The translations under genes were made by a program, and so were the position numbers. From positions 2,232,001 to 2,296,000 of the forward strand of contig NZ_JAHBRX010000001.1 of assembly GCF_018398335.1 (NCBI RefSeq): a stretch of DNA of 64,000 nt. Reading direction: 5' to 3'. The DNA comes from Chelatococcus sp. HY11 (GTDB lineage: Bacteria; Pseudomonadota; Alphaproteobacteria; Rhizobiales; Beijerinckiaceae). The notes below the pieces were generated by a model that worked only from the letters and a program-made list of their open reading frames with translations, was not told the origin of the DNA and ran no database searches. Below are positions 7,669-15,930 of this stretch, one piece after another. Every line of letters begins with the position of its first letter. The first letter of the stretch is position 1.

Positions 7669-8706
7669 GTGGGGACTTCCACTGAAAGCCGCATTCGATG
7701 TGACATTGATCTCGACGCATCCGGGAGACAGGCGGGTTACCTGAGGGCGCCGCTTTCGCGGAATACCTCCGGATGGGGCACCGTCGAAATCCCGATCGTA
7801 TCCGTCAAGAATGGCTCAGGACCGACCGTACTGTTCACGGGCGGCGTGCATGGTGATGAATATGAAGGCCAGATCGCGGTCTCCCGGCTGGCCCGGTCGC
7901 TCGATCCCAGCACGATTCAAGGCCGCGTCATCATGATTCCGGCACTCAATATGCCGGCCGTCATGAATGATACGCGACTGTCACCAGTTGATAATCGCGA
8001 CATGAACCGGTGCTTTCCAGGTAATCCGCGCGGAACATTCTCGGAGATGCTTGCCCATTTCGTGGACGCGCTCCTTCTTCCGCATGTCGATATCTCGGTC
8101 GATCTACATACAGCCGGGCATTCGGGCGACTCGGCCCTGTCCACAAACATGCATTATGTAAAGGACGGCGCGCTCCGCGACCGCACCATGGCGGCGGCAT
8201 CGGCGTTCGGCGCCCCTTACAACGTGGTATTCTGGGGCGTCGACGAAGGCGCGACCCTCACCTCATCGGTGGAGCGGCGCGGCATCCTCTCGCTTGGCAC
8301 GGAGCTGGGCGGCTGGGGACGCGTGAATGTCGAGGGCGTGCGCATCGCCGACCGTGCGCTCACCAACATTCTCAAGCATTTCGAACTCATGGACGGTCAG
8401 CCGGACACCCGCCAGCGCGACGGCTCGCCGCGAACCCGCCACATGATGGTCCGCGACGCGGCCGGCTACAGCTTTGCCCCGGCGAACGGGCTTTTCGAGC
8501 CGCGTCATGTCGTGGGCGACGTCTGCAAGGCCGGCGACCTCGCCGGTCTCCTGCATTTCGTGGAAGATGTCGACCGGGCGCCCATCGAGGTTCGCTACAA
8601 GCTCGACGGTGTCCTGTGGATGTCGGCAGGGCCGGGCCGCGTGCAGCGAGGTGATGCGGTTGCGGTCCTGATGGAGGATTACGACGAAGCCCGCGCAGCA
8701 GCTTGA
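7669..8706 (+). CDS. Succinylglutamate desuccinylase / aspartoacylase family deacylase
   Basis: A zinc-dependent M14-like amidohydrolase (345 residues) that removes an acyl group from an N-acylated amino acid or similar amide. Zinc ligands are visible as His61 and Glu64 (GGVHGDEYEG) and His147 (DLHTAG); Glu212 in T-E-L-G-G is the likely catalytic acid/base. The architecture resembles the DoeB-like branch (N-acetyl-diaminobutyrate deacetylase), but no ectoine genes are nearby. The GTG start is chosen because AGGAGG lies 5 nt upstream; the ATG two bases earlier is in another frame. First gene of the probable operon running to 15142, with the GntR operator just upstream. Confidence 0.88.
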   Translation: MGTSTESRIRCDIDLDASGRQAGYLRAPLSRNTSGWGTVEIPIVSVKNGSGPTVLFTGGVHGDEYEGQIAVSRLARSLDPSTIQGRVIMIPALNMPAVMNDTRLSPVDNRDMNRCFPGNPRGTFSEMLAHFVDALLLPHVDISVDLHTAGHSGDSALSTNMHYVKDGALRDRTMAAASAFGAPYNVVFWGVDEGATLTSSVERRGILSLGTELGGWGRVNVEGVRIADRALTNILKHFELMDGQPDTRQRDGSPRTRHMMVRDAAGYSFAPANGLFEPRHVVGDVCKAGDLAGLLHFVEDVDRAPIEVRYKLDGVLWMSAGPGRVQRGDAVAVLMEDYDEARAAA

Positions 8707-8747
8707 CGTCATCAGCACAATAATACGACGAGAAGGGGAACAGAAAC

Positions 8748-10286
8748 ATGAGAAGGCGAAGCATTCTCGGGGCAGCCGCCGTGGCGGCCATGCTCATGTC
8801 TTTCCAGACACTGGCGGTCGCGCAGACGAAGGGGGGCGATATCGTCATCGGCATCAGCCAGGCGCCGCCGTCACTTGATGCGCAGATTACATCGGCGCAG
8901 GCGGCACGAAATGTAACCTTGCACATCTTCGAAACGCTCTATGCACGTGACGAAAACGCCAAGCCTGTTCCGGAACTGGCGGAAGGCGTGACGATTTCTC
9001 CCGATGGCAAGACCTATGTCTTCCCCATCCGCAAGGGCGTGAAGTTCCACAATGGCAAGGAGCTCGACGCCAACGACGTCGTGGCCTCCATCGAGCGCTA
9101 CCGCAAGATGGGCGCCTCACCGGCGCTCGTCTCGGCAATCGAAAGCATCAAGGCGACAGGCCCCCACGAAGTCACCATCACGTTGAAGAATGTTCAGGCC
9201 ACGTTCCTGGACAATCTCTCCTCGCCACGCGCGCCGATCGCCATCTATCCCGCCAGCGAAGCGGCCAAGGAAGCCGGCAAGATCGAGATTATCGGCACCG
9301 GTCCTTACAAGTTCGTCGAATACAAGCCCGACAGCCATGTGAAGATCGCGCGCTATGACGGCTATAGCCCGAACCCGAAGGGAACGGGGCGCGATGGCTT
9401 CGCGGGCAAGAAGGAGGCCTTCCTCGACACCGTCACCTTCCGCTTCATGCCGGAGGCCGGCGCGCGGACGGCGGCGCTCGAGTCAGGAGAAATCCAGTTC
9501 AATGAGACCGTCGACGGCCCGACGGCGAAGCGTCTCGCGGGAGACAAGCGCTTCACGGTCGAGAAGGTGGTGCCGTTCGGCCTGCAGGTGATCAAATTCA
9601 ATCAGGGCGCCGCACCGGGCAACGACAAGAACTTCCGGCTGGCCGTGCAGGCGGCCCTGAATATGGAAGATATAATGAGTATTGCCTACTCTGATATCTA
9701 CCAGATGGATCCAAGCTGGCTCTATCCGGGCTCGGCCTTCTATACGACCGCCGGCAGCGACAAGTATAACAAGGGAGACCTGGAAGCGGCCAAGGCACTC
9801 CTCGCGAAATCCGGCTACAAGGGCGAGAAGCTGACCTTCATTGTCGACAACCTGCGCGCGAATATCGACACCGCGACCGTGCTGCAGGAGCGGCTGAAGG
9901 ACATCGGCGTCAATGTCGATATTTCGGTGGCGGACTGGCCGACGGTGTCGAAGATGGGCTTCACGCCGCAAGGCTGGACCTTCTGGACCCACGGCTTCGG
10001 CATCGAGCCCTATGAAGGCCCCGGCTCCGTCATGGCGCCATGGGTCAACGGCCTCTCGCAGCAGGCGAAAGATCCCGTCATCGACGAACTCGCGGTCGCC
10101 TTCAACGCCGAAATGGACGAAGGCAAACGCAAGGCCATCTTCGAGAAGTTCCAGGCCCATATGTATGACAACGCGGTCGCCATGAAGGCCGGAAACTACG
10201 GCGTGTTCCAGGCGAGCACGTCAAAGCTCAAGAACTTCAAGCCTTACCGCATCCCGCGGATGTGGGGCGTCTGGCTCGAGCCGTAG
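8748..10286 (+). CDS. Peptide-type ABC transporter solute-binding protein (SBP_bac_5 / DppA family)
   Basis: A periplasmic binding protein of 512 residues with a typical signal peptide (R-R-R, hydrophobic core, cleavage after A-V-A near residue 26). The family-5 body shows L-D-A-Q-I-T near 43, the conserved segment R-K-G-V-K-F-H-N-G-K near 92 and G-T-G-P-Y-K-F near 184. This family binds di- or oligopeptides, nickel-histidine, opines and glutathione. It precedes the two permease genes by a 307-bp repeat-rich gap. The preceding deacylase and following M81 peptidase suggest a peptide-like or N-acyl amino acid ligand; that is inference. Confidence 0.92.
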   Translation: MRRRSILGAAAVAAMLMSFQTLAVAQTKGGDIVIGISQAPPSLDAQITSAQAARNVTLHIFETLYARDENAKPVPELAEGVTISPDGKTYVFPIRKGVKFHNGKELDANDVVASIERYRKMGASPALVSAIESIKATGPHEVTITLKNVQATFLDNLSSPRAPIAIYPASEAAKEAGKIEIIGTGPYKFVEYKPDSHVKIARYDGYSPNPKGTGRDGFAGKKEAFLDTVTFRFMPEAGARTAALESGEIQFNETVDGPTAKRLAGDKRFTVEKVVPFGLQVIKFNQGAAPGNDKNFRLAVQAALNMEDIMSIAYSDIYQMDPSWLYPGSAFYTTAGSDKYNKGDLEAAKALLAKSGYKGEKLTFIVDNLRANIDTATVLQERLKDIGVNVDISVADWPTVSKMGFTPQGWTFWTHGFGIEPYEGPGSVMAPWVNGLSQQAKDPVIDELAVAFNAEMDEGKRKAIFEKFQAHMYDNAVAMKAGNYGVFQASTSKLKNFKPYRIPRMWGVWLEP

Positions 10287-10320
10287 GACAGGTGGACATT
10301 CGGACGCCACCCGCGCCGGT

Positions 10321-10410
10321 CGTCCCGGGGCATCGCGTAGCGATGAGCCCGGGATCCATGAACCAACCGGGGCATCGCCTGGCGATGAGCCCGGGATCCA
10401 TGAACCAAGG
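10321..10410. repeat. Two tandem copies of a dispersed GGATCCATGAAC palindromic repeat
   Basis: This lies in the 307-bp gap 10287-10593. Two ~40-bp units of the form GGGGCATCGC..GCGATGAGCCCGGGATCCATGAACCAA stand head to tail, with the inner palindrome GCATCGC..GCGATG. A further degenerate GTTCATGGGTTCCGGG copy in the opposite orientation lies at about 10459-10474. Related units occur at 30152, 32971 and 47306. The rest of the gap holds no gene. Confidence 0.75.
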
Positions 10411-10593
10411 CGCAAGGCAAGAAGGCGCGTCGGGCCGACACTCCATTGATCAGCGTCGTGTTCATGGGTTCCGGGCTCAGGCCTGCGGCCTGCCCCGGAA
10501 TGACCACGGTGGACCAACCACGGAGGTTCCGATGGCTTCGCCACGGCAACTGTCCACACCGCCCCAGGCGGCCGCACCGACCATGAGCATATC

Positions 10594-11538
10594 ATGACAG
10601 CTTTTCTCATCCGGCGGCTTGCGGGGGCGTTCGTCGTCCTCGCGCTCGTCTCGCTGATGTCGTTCGCCCTGATCTGGCTCGTGCCGGGCGACACGGCGGC
10701 CGCCTTCCTCGACGCCTCCGCGACGCCGGAGCAGATCGCCAAGCTGCGGACCGCGCTGGGGCTCGACAAGCCTCTCCCGCTGCAGATGATGGAGTGGTAC
10801 GGGCGCGTGCTCAGCGGCGACCTCGGGCAGTCCATCCTCCTCAACAGATCGGTCACGGGCGCGCTTCTGGAGCGCCTCCCCGTCACCCTCGCCCTTGCCG
10901 GCTTTGCCCTGGTGATCGCCGTTGTTGCCGGTATCGCCGCGGGCGTCGCCGCCGCCGTCTACCACAATCGCTGGCCGGACCAGGCGCTGATGACGACGGC
11001 GCTGCTTGGGCTGTCCATCCCGGACTTCTGGCTCGGTCTTGTCATGGTGCTTGTCTTCGCCGTCTCGCTCGGCTGGCTGCCGAGCGGCGGCTTCACGCCC
11101 TTCACCACAGATCCGCTGGGCTGGCTCAGGACGGTCATCCTGCCGGCTTTGACGCTGGGGCTCGTCCAGGTCGGGTTCATCGCGCGGATGGCGCGGGCCT
11201 CGATGCTGGAAACGCTCAACCAGGATTTCATCCGCACCGCCGACGCCAAGGGCCTGTCGCGCCTCGCCATCGTGCTGCGCCACGGCCTGCCGAACGCCAT
11301 GATCCCCATCCTCACCGTCATCGGCATCGTCGCCGGCGCCTTGCTTGGAGGCACAGTCATCATTGAACAGGTCTTTTCCATACCCGGCATCGGCCGCCTG
11401 ATCGTCGGGGCCATTGCCTCCCGTGACTTTCCTGTGCTGCAGGGTGGCCTGCTTTTTCTTGCCGTCGTCTATCTGTCCATCAATCTCATCGTCGATATCC
11501 TCTACGCGGTGGTTGACCCGCGGGTGAGGCTGTCCTGA
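10594..11538 (+). CDS. Peptide-type ABC transporter permease, DppB family
   Basis: An inner-membrane permease of 314 residues with an N-terminal helix (about 10-30), a periplasmic loop, then five further helices. The start M-x-x-F-L-I-R-R-L and the cytoplasmic EAA loop A-R-M-A-R-A-S-M-L-E-T-L (about 196-207), followed by D-F-I-R-T-A-D-A-K-G-L, are DppB hallmarks. The last base of its stop codon is the first base of the next gene's ATG (TGATG), so translation is coupled. It works with the binding protein at 8748 and the DppC-type partner. No DppD/DppF ATPase gene is present in the cluster. Confidence 0.93.
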   Translation: MTAFLIRRLAGAFVVLALVSLMSFALIWLVPGDTAAAFLDASATPEQIAKLRTALGLDKPLPLQMMEWYGRVLSGDLGQSILLNRSVTGALLERLPVTLALAGFALVIAVVAGIAAGVAAAVYHNRWPDQALMTTALLGLSIPDFWLGLVMVLVFAVSLGWLPSGGFTPFTTDPLGWLRTVILPALTLGLVQVGFIARMARASMLETLNQDFIRTADAKGLSRLAIVLRHGLPNAMIPILTVIGIVAGALLGGTVIIEQVFSIPGIGRLIVGAIASRDFPVLQGGLLFLAVVYLSINLIVDILYAVVDPRVRLS

Positions 11539-12410
11539 TGGCTGAGATCGCCGTGCCCATCGAGCGGCCGAGCCTCAGCCCGGGTCAGGCGAGCCTGCGC
11601 CGCCTGCTGCGCAGCCGCTCCTTCATGGCCGGCGCGGCGCTTGTTATCCTGATGGCGCTCGTCGCGATCTTCGCTGACGCCCTCGCGCCGTTCGATCCCC
11701 TGCGCAGCAACGCCCGCATGCGGCTGACCGCGCCCAACAGCGTCTACTGGTTCGGCACGGACCACTTCGGCCGCGACATCCTTTCACGCGTCATTTTTGG
11801 CGCGCGCATCTCGCTGGCGATCGGCGCCATGACAGTGGTGCTGACCGGTGTCGTCGGCACGGTGATCGGCGCAATATCGGGCTTCTTTCCTCGCCTGGAC
11901 AATCCGATCATGCGCCTCATGGACGCCCTGATGGCCTTCCCGTCCATCGTGCTCGCCATGGTGGTGAGTGCCATTCTCGGCGCCTCGCTCACGAATGTGG
12001 TCATTGCGCTGTCCATCGCGACCATGCCGCACACGGCACGCATCGTCCGCGCCTCCGTGCTCGTCGGCCGGGAACTCGACTATGTGGACGCCGCGCGTTC
12101 GCTTGGCGTGGCCGAACTCACCATTCTGTTCCGCCATGTGCTGGTGAATGCCACGGGGCCGCTGATCGTGCGCCTGACCTATGTCTTCGCCATCGCGATC
12201 CTTGCCGAGGCCGCGCTCTCCTTCGTCGGCGCGGGGCCGCCGCCACCCTCGCCATCCTTCGGCGCCATCATCGCCCAGGGGCGCGATTTCATGCGCGAGG
12301 CGCCGTGGATTACCGTCTTCCCAGGCCTAGCCATCATCCTCTGTGTGCTTGGCCTCAATCTTCTCGGCGATGGTCTGCGTGATGCCTTTGATCCTCGCTC
12401 GAAACTCTGA
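11538..12410 (+). CDS. Peptide-type ABC transporter permease, DppC family
   Basis: A 290-residue inner-membrane partner of the preceding DppB-type permease. It has the N-terminal OppC-type helix (about 31-52) and the conserved W-F-G-T-D-H-F-G-R-D-I-L-S-R segment (about 74-87) that is diagnostic for DppC/OppC. The EAA loop reads V-D-A-A-R-S-L-G (about 178-185). It overlaps the previous gene by 1 nt. The following M81 peptidase gene starts 54 nt downstream, within the same likely transcript. Confidence 0.93.
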   Translation: MAEIAVPIERPSLSPGQASLRRLLRSRSFMAGAALVILMALVAIFADALAPFDPLRSNARMRLTAPNSVYWFGTDHFGRDILSRVIFGARISLAIGAMTVVLTGVVGTVIGAISGFFPRLDNPIMRLMDALMAFPSIVLAMVVSAILGASLTNVVIALSIATMPHTARIVRASVLVGRELDYVDAARSLGVAELTILFRHVLVNATGPLIVRLTYVFAIAILAEAALSFVGAGPPPPSPSFGAIIAQGRDFMREAPWITVFPGLAIILCVLGLNLLGDGLRDAFDPRSKL

Positions 12411-12464
12411 CGCGCCCGGCGCCAAGACGCCGACGCTTCCCGCCGCCTATCCCGGAGACCGGTC

Positions 12465-13967
12465 ATGAAACGTATTCTTGTGGCTGACTGCAAACAGGAA
12501 ATCTCCTCCTTCAACCCCCTGCCATCCGGCTATGAAAACTTCCATATCCGGCGTGGTGACGCGCTCTATGAGCAGCGCGGCACCAATCAGGAACTCGGCG
12601 GCGCCTTCGCCGTCTTCGAGGCCAGGCCCGACATCGAGATCGTGCCATCCATCGGCGCGCGGTCGGGGAGCGCCGGCATCCTCTCCGCCTCGGGCTGGAA
12701 GCGTCTCTCCCAGGAGGTTCTGGACGCCATCTTCGCCAAGCTCGACGGGATAGACGGCATCTATTTCTCGCTGCACGGCGCCATGGGCGCCGAAGGGGAA
12801 CTTGATCCAGAGGGCCATCTTCTGGAGAAGCTGCGCGAACGCGTCGGCCCCGACATGCCGATCGTCATCTCACTCGACCTGCATGGCATCCTGACGGACC
12901 GCATGTTGCGGCAGGTCAACGGTTTCACGATCTACTGGACCTATCCGCATGTCGACTTCGCCGATACGGGCCGGCGCGCCGCGGAACTCCTCCTGAAGAT
13001 CATGGACAACGACCTCAAGCCGGTGGCGGCGCGTGTCGTCATGCCCACGCTCGTGCGCGGCGACGAACTCATCACCAAGAGCGGTTGCTACGGGGACCTC
13101 CTGCGCGACTGTCGCCGGCTGGAAGAGGAAGGCAAGGCGCTCGCCGCCGGCATCATGATCGGCAACCCCTTCACCGACGTGCCCGAACTCTGTTCCCAGG
13201 TGCTGATCCTGACCGATGGCGATGCCGCCACCGCCGAGCGCGAGGCCGTGCGCCTCTCGGAGGAATTCTGGCCGCAGCGCTTCCGCATGCAGGGCAAGCT
13301 CATCAGCCTCGAGCGGGCGATCGCCCAGGCCAAGGCGATGCCGGGACCGCTGATCTTCACGGATGCCGCAGACGCCACATCCTCGGGCGCGTCGGGAGAC
13401 AGCAACGCCATCATCGCGGCGCTCAGCGCCGCTGGCTACGGCAAAAAGGTCCTGGCGCCGATCGTCGACGAGAAAGCCGCAGCCGCCGCCCATGCCGCCG
13501 GCGTTGGCGCGACGATCGAGGTCACGCTCGGCGGCACAATCGATCCCGGGCGCTTCACCCCCATGCCGGTGAAGGCGCGGGTGAAACTCTTGTCGGATGG
13601 CGAGGCACAGCTCGAGACCATGAAGGCGCCGCTCTCGGCCGGCCCGACCGCGGTGCTCACCTTCGGCAATTTCACGGTGGTGGTGATGAGCCGCTCGGTC
13701 AGCCTGTTCGACAGGGCGATGTACTACGCCAACGGCCTCGACCCGCTTGACTTCGACCTGATCGTCGTGAAGTCACCGCACACCGAATATCACATGTTCG
13801 AGGAGTGGTGCGAGCATAACTTCAACATTGATGCGCCCGGCGCCACCTCAGCCAATCTCAAGAGTCTTGGACATACCATCTGCGCCCGGCCGATGTACCC
13901 GATGGAGCCGGATGTGACGTTCTCCCCGAAGCCTGTCATCTATAATCTCAAAGGACAAAGCACGTGA
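12465..13967 (+). CDS. M81-family metallopeptidase (MlrC / microcystinase C-like)
   Basis: A cytoplasmic zinc enzyme of 500 residues, full length for the MlrC family, whose founding member hydrolyses the linear tetrapeptide of microcystin. Most relatives lie in catabolic ABC operons and act on unidentified small amides. Probable metal ligands are Asp138 and His140 (SLDLHG) and Asp164 (PHVDFADTG). The N-terminus M-K-R-I-L-V-A-D-C-K-Q-E-x-S-S-F-N is family-typical. GGAGA lies 8 nt before the ATG. Its stop overlaps the GTG of the next gene (GTGA). The context suggests it cleaves the compound imported by the DppABC-type proteins upstream. Confidence 0.92.
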   Translation: MKRILVADCKQEISSFNPLPSGYENFHIRRGDALYEQRGTNQELGGAFAVFEARPDIEIVPSIGARSGSAGILSASGWKRLSQEVLDAIFAKLDGIDGIYFSLHGAMGAEGELDPEGHLLEKLRERVGPDMPIVISLDLHGILTDRMLRQVNGFTIYWTYPHVDFADTGRRAAELLLKIMDNDLKPVAARVVMPTLVRGDELITKSGCYGDLLRDCRRLEEEGKALAAGIMIGNPFTDVPELCSQVLILTDGDAATAEREAVRLSEEFWPQRFRMQGKLISLERAIAQAKAMPGPLIFTDAADATSSGASGDSNAIIAALSAAGYGKKVLAPIVDEKAAAAAHAAGVGATIEVTLGGTIDPGRFTPMPVKARVKLLSDGEAQLETMKAPLSAGPTAVLTFGNFTVVVMSRSVSLFDRAMYYANGLDPLDFDLIVVKSPHTEYHMFEEWCEHNFNIDAPGATSANLKSLGHTICARPMYPMEPDVTFSPKPVIYNLKGQST

Positions 13968-15142
13968 CGACGATCGACGCCGTCGACTTTTTCTATCTCT
14001 CCATGCCCGAAGTCACCGACGAGGCGGATGGCAGCCAGGACGCGCTGCTCGTTCGCGTCGTGGCCGGAGGGCATGTCGGCTGGGGGGAATGCGAGGCGGC
14101 TCCCCTGCCCTCCATCGCCGCTTTCATCTGTCCGATGTCCCACGGCGTTTGCCGGCCCGTCGCCTTCTCCGTGCTGGGCAAGCGGCTCGAGAGCCCGGCC
14201 GACATCGCGCGCATCTCCGTCGACGTCGCCTATAACTCGATGGACCTGCTGCAGGCGCCCCATACGCTGTCCGGAGTCGAGATGGCCTTGTGGGACGCCC
14301 TCGGCAAGATGCGCGGCCAGCCGGTCTGGCGGATGCTCGGCTACGACACCGGCTATGCCAAGACGCCCTATGCGTCCGTGCTCTTCGGCGACACCGCGCA
14401 GGAGACCCTGGAGCGCGCGCGCGACGCCCGGGCGCGCAACTTCCGGGCCGCCAAGTTCGGCTGGGGGCCTATCGGCCGCGGCAGCGTCGAGGCGGACGCG
14501 GAGCATTTCGCCGCCGCCCGCGAGGGTCTTGGCCCGGATGGCCTGCTCCTCGTCGACACCGGCCAGATCTTTCTGGAGGATGTCGAGCGCGCGGCCGCCC
14601 GTCTTCCGGCCATGGAGCAGGCCGGCGTGCTTTGGTTCGAGGAGCCCTTCCAGGCAAGCGCCATCGACGCCTATGCGGCGCTGGCGCGGAAAGGCTCCAA
14701 GGTACGGCTCGCCGGCGGCGAAGGCGCCCATAACGTGCATATGGCCAAACAGCTCATCGACCATGGCGGCGTCGGCTATGTGCAGATCGACTGCGGGCGC
14801 ATCGGCGGCATTGGCCCGTCCAAGGAAATCGCCGACCACGCGGTCGCCAAAGGCGTGACCTTTGTCAATCACACCTTCACGTCCCACCTCGCCTTGTCAG
14901 CCTCGATCCAGGCCTACGCGGGCCTGAAAGACCACATGATCGCGGAATATCCAGCCATGCCGAAACCGCTGGCGCTCGCCTTCACCGCCAACCACATCGA
15001 GCGTGATGCCAATGGCGAAATCCACGCCCCGGATGCCCCCGGCCTCGGCATCGACGTTTCGGCGGAGGGCGCGCGTCCCTATCTCCAGGATGTCGAGATC
15101 AAGGTGAACGGCAAGGTGCTCTACGCGACACCGGCGTTTTGA
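13964..15142 (+). CDS. Mandelate racemase / muconate lactonizing enzyme family protein (second copy)
   Basis: An enolase-superfamily enzyme of 392 residues. Metal-binding positions are visible as D in LLVDTG, E in WFEEPF and E in AGGEGA; a possible general-base histidine lies in V-N-H-T-F-T. The barrel motif is A-K-F-G-W-G-P-I-G-R, which lacks the second lysine of K-x-K, exactly as in the enzyme at 5617-6831. The GTG start at 13964 overlaps the M81 gene by 4 nt and has AAGGA 8 nt upstream. Last gene of the operon. It could be a racemase, epimerase or dehydratase acting on the product of the M81 or deacylase step; the reaction is not determinable here. Confidence 0.9.
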   Translation: MTTIDAVDFFYLSMPEVTDEADGSQDALLVRVVAGGHVGWGECEAAPLPSIAAFICPMSHGVCRPVAFSVLGKRLESPADIARISVDVAYNSMDLLQAPHTLSGVEMALWDALGKMRGQPVWRMLGYDTGYAKTPYASVLFGDTAQETLERARDARARNFRAAKFGWGPIGRGSVEADAEHFAAAREGLGPDGLLLVDTGQIFLEDVERAAARLPAMEQAGVLWFEEPFQASAIDAYAALARKGSKVRLAGGEGAHNVHMAKQLIDHGGVGYVQIDCGRIGGIGPSKEIADHAVAKGVTFVNHTFTSHLALSASIQAYAGLKDHMIAEYPAMPKPLALAFTANHIERDANGEIHAPDAPGLGIDVSAEGARPYLQDVEIKVNGKVLYATPAF

Positions 15143-15193
15143 GGATAAAGCCCATCGCGCGCCGCCGGGATGAGCCGGGGAACCGCCGCCACC

Positions 15194-15359
15194 GATCCCT
15201 CCCCTTCAGGGGAGGGTGGCCTCGCGCCAGCGAGGTCGGGTGGGGGCCGCGAGGTCGGGAGTGATGCGTCGCCGGCCAAGCAGCCATCGTCCGGCGGAAG
15301 GATATCAAGTCGCCCCACCCGGCGCCTGCGGCGCCACCCTCCCCCGAGGGGGAGGGATC
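15194..15359. repeat. Composite paired-hairpin intergenic repeat, copy 1
   Basis: This fills most of the 311-bp gap 15143-15453. The left arm, about 50 nt, contains two hairpins (CTCCCC-ttca-GGGGAG and CCTCGC-gcca-GCGAGG) and ends GGTGGGG. The right arm is close to its reverse complement, with GGCGCC-tgc-GGCGCC as the inner hairpin and CTCCCCC-gagg-GGGAG at the end. Both tips are GATCCCTCC. The ~65-nt centre is unrelated to copy 2 at 33026-33198. Confidence 0.85.
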
Positions 15360-15404
15360 AGCGCGGTGTCCACGGGGGGTAGCATGACGGGTCAAAAACT
15401 TGCC

Positions 15405-15445
15405 CCTGTCAGCATTATGTGCAAATGTCACCATCCAGTGACAGG
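15405..15445. promoter_or_regulatory. Nested inverted repeats before the XRE gene
   Basis: CCTGTCA (15405-15411) pairs with TGACAGG (15439-15445), and inside it TGTCAC (15426-15431) pairs with GTGACA (15438-15443). The right arms overlap the ribosome-binding site CAGGAG of the XRE gene. This could be an autoregulatory operator or a translation-blocking mRNA hairpin. Confidence 0.4.
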
Positions 15446-15453
15446 AGCATATC

Positions 15454-15756
15454 TTGCCTACATCTTTTTTGACGGGCGCGCAGCTTCGGGCCGCGCGCGC
15501 GTTACTGAACTGGACGGTACGTGATCTCGCCGACCGCGCTCAGGTTCATCGCAACACCATTTCCGCCTTCGAAAGCGAAAAGACCTTCCCCAACACATCG
15601 ACACTCGCGGCACTCGTCCGTCCGCTGGAACAGGCAGGCATCGTTTTCATGGAGGACAATGCTCCAAGCCCGAGCGGGGGCGCGGGCGTGCGGTTCAAGG
15701 CCAAGCCCGCCGGCTGGCTCAGGCCCGAGGAACTCTCCGCCGAGAACGACGGCTGA
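15454..15756 (+). CDS. Small XRE-family helix-turn-helix regulator
   Basis: A 100-residue DNA-binding protein. The Cro/CI-type HTH covers about residues 8-62 (L-R-A-A-R-A-L-L-N-W-T, then A-Q-V-H-R-N-T-I-S-A-F-E). The C-terminal tail of about 35 residues contains the G-V-R-F segment usual in the many short alphaproteobacterial XRE proteins. The TTG start is chosen because AGGAG stands 6 nt upstream and the domain begins at once. It stands alone between a repeat element and the ankyrin gene. Target genes are unknown; the nested inverted repeats just upstream suggest self-control. Confidence 0.85.
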   Translation: MPTSFLTGAQLRAARALLNWTVRDLADRAQVHRNTISAFESEKTFPNTSTLAALVRPLEQAGIVFMEDNAPSPSGGAGVRFKAKPAGWLRPEELSAENDG

Positions 15757-15930
15757 TCGATGAAGCAGCGTCTATCTTGACGGCAGGCCGCGCCGCTGTG
15801 CTATGAATGGCTTGCGTCTTCGGGGGCGCATCCCGGTCCACGGACAGAGTTGAACTCACCCCGTAGCGATGATGCCATCCGGCTTTTTCCGAACCCTCCC
15901 AGTGGACCATGGGGTTATCGCGGAGAAAGC

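Noticed and set aside
15143-15453. CRISPR-like repeats
   Set aside because: The repeated units are inverted hairpin arms, not equally spaced direct repeats with spacers, and no cas genes are present.
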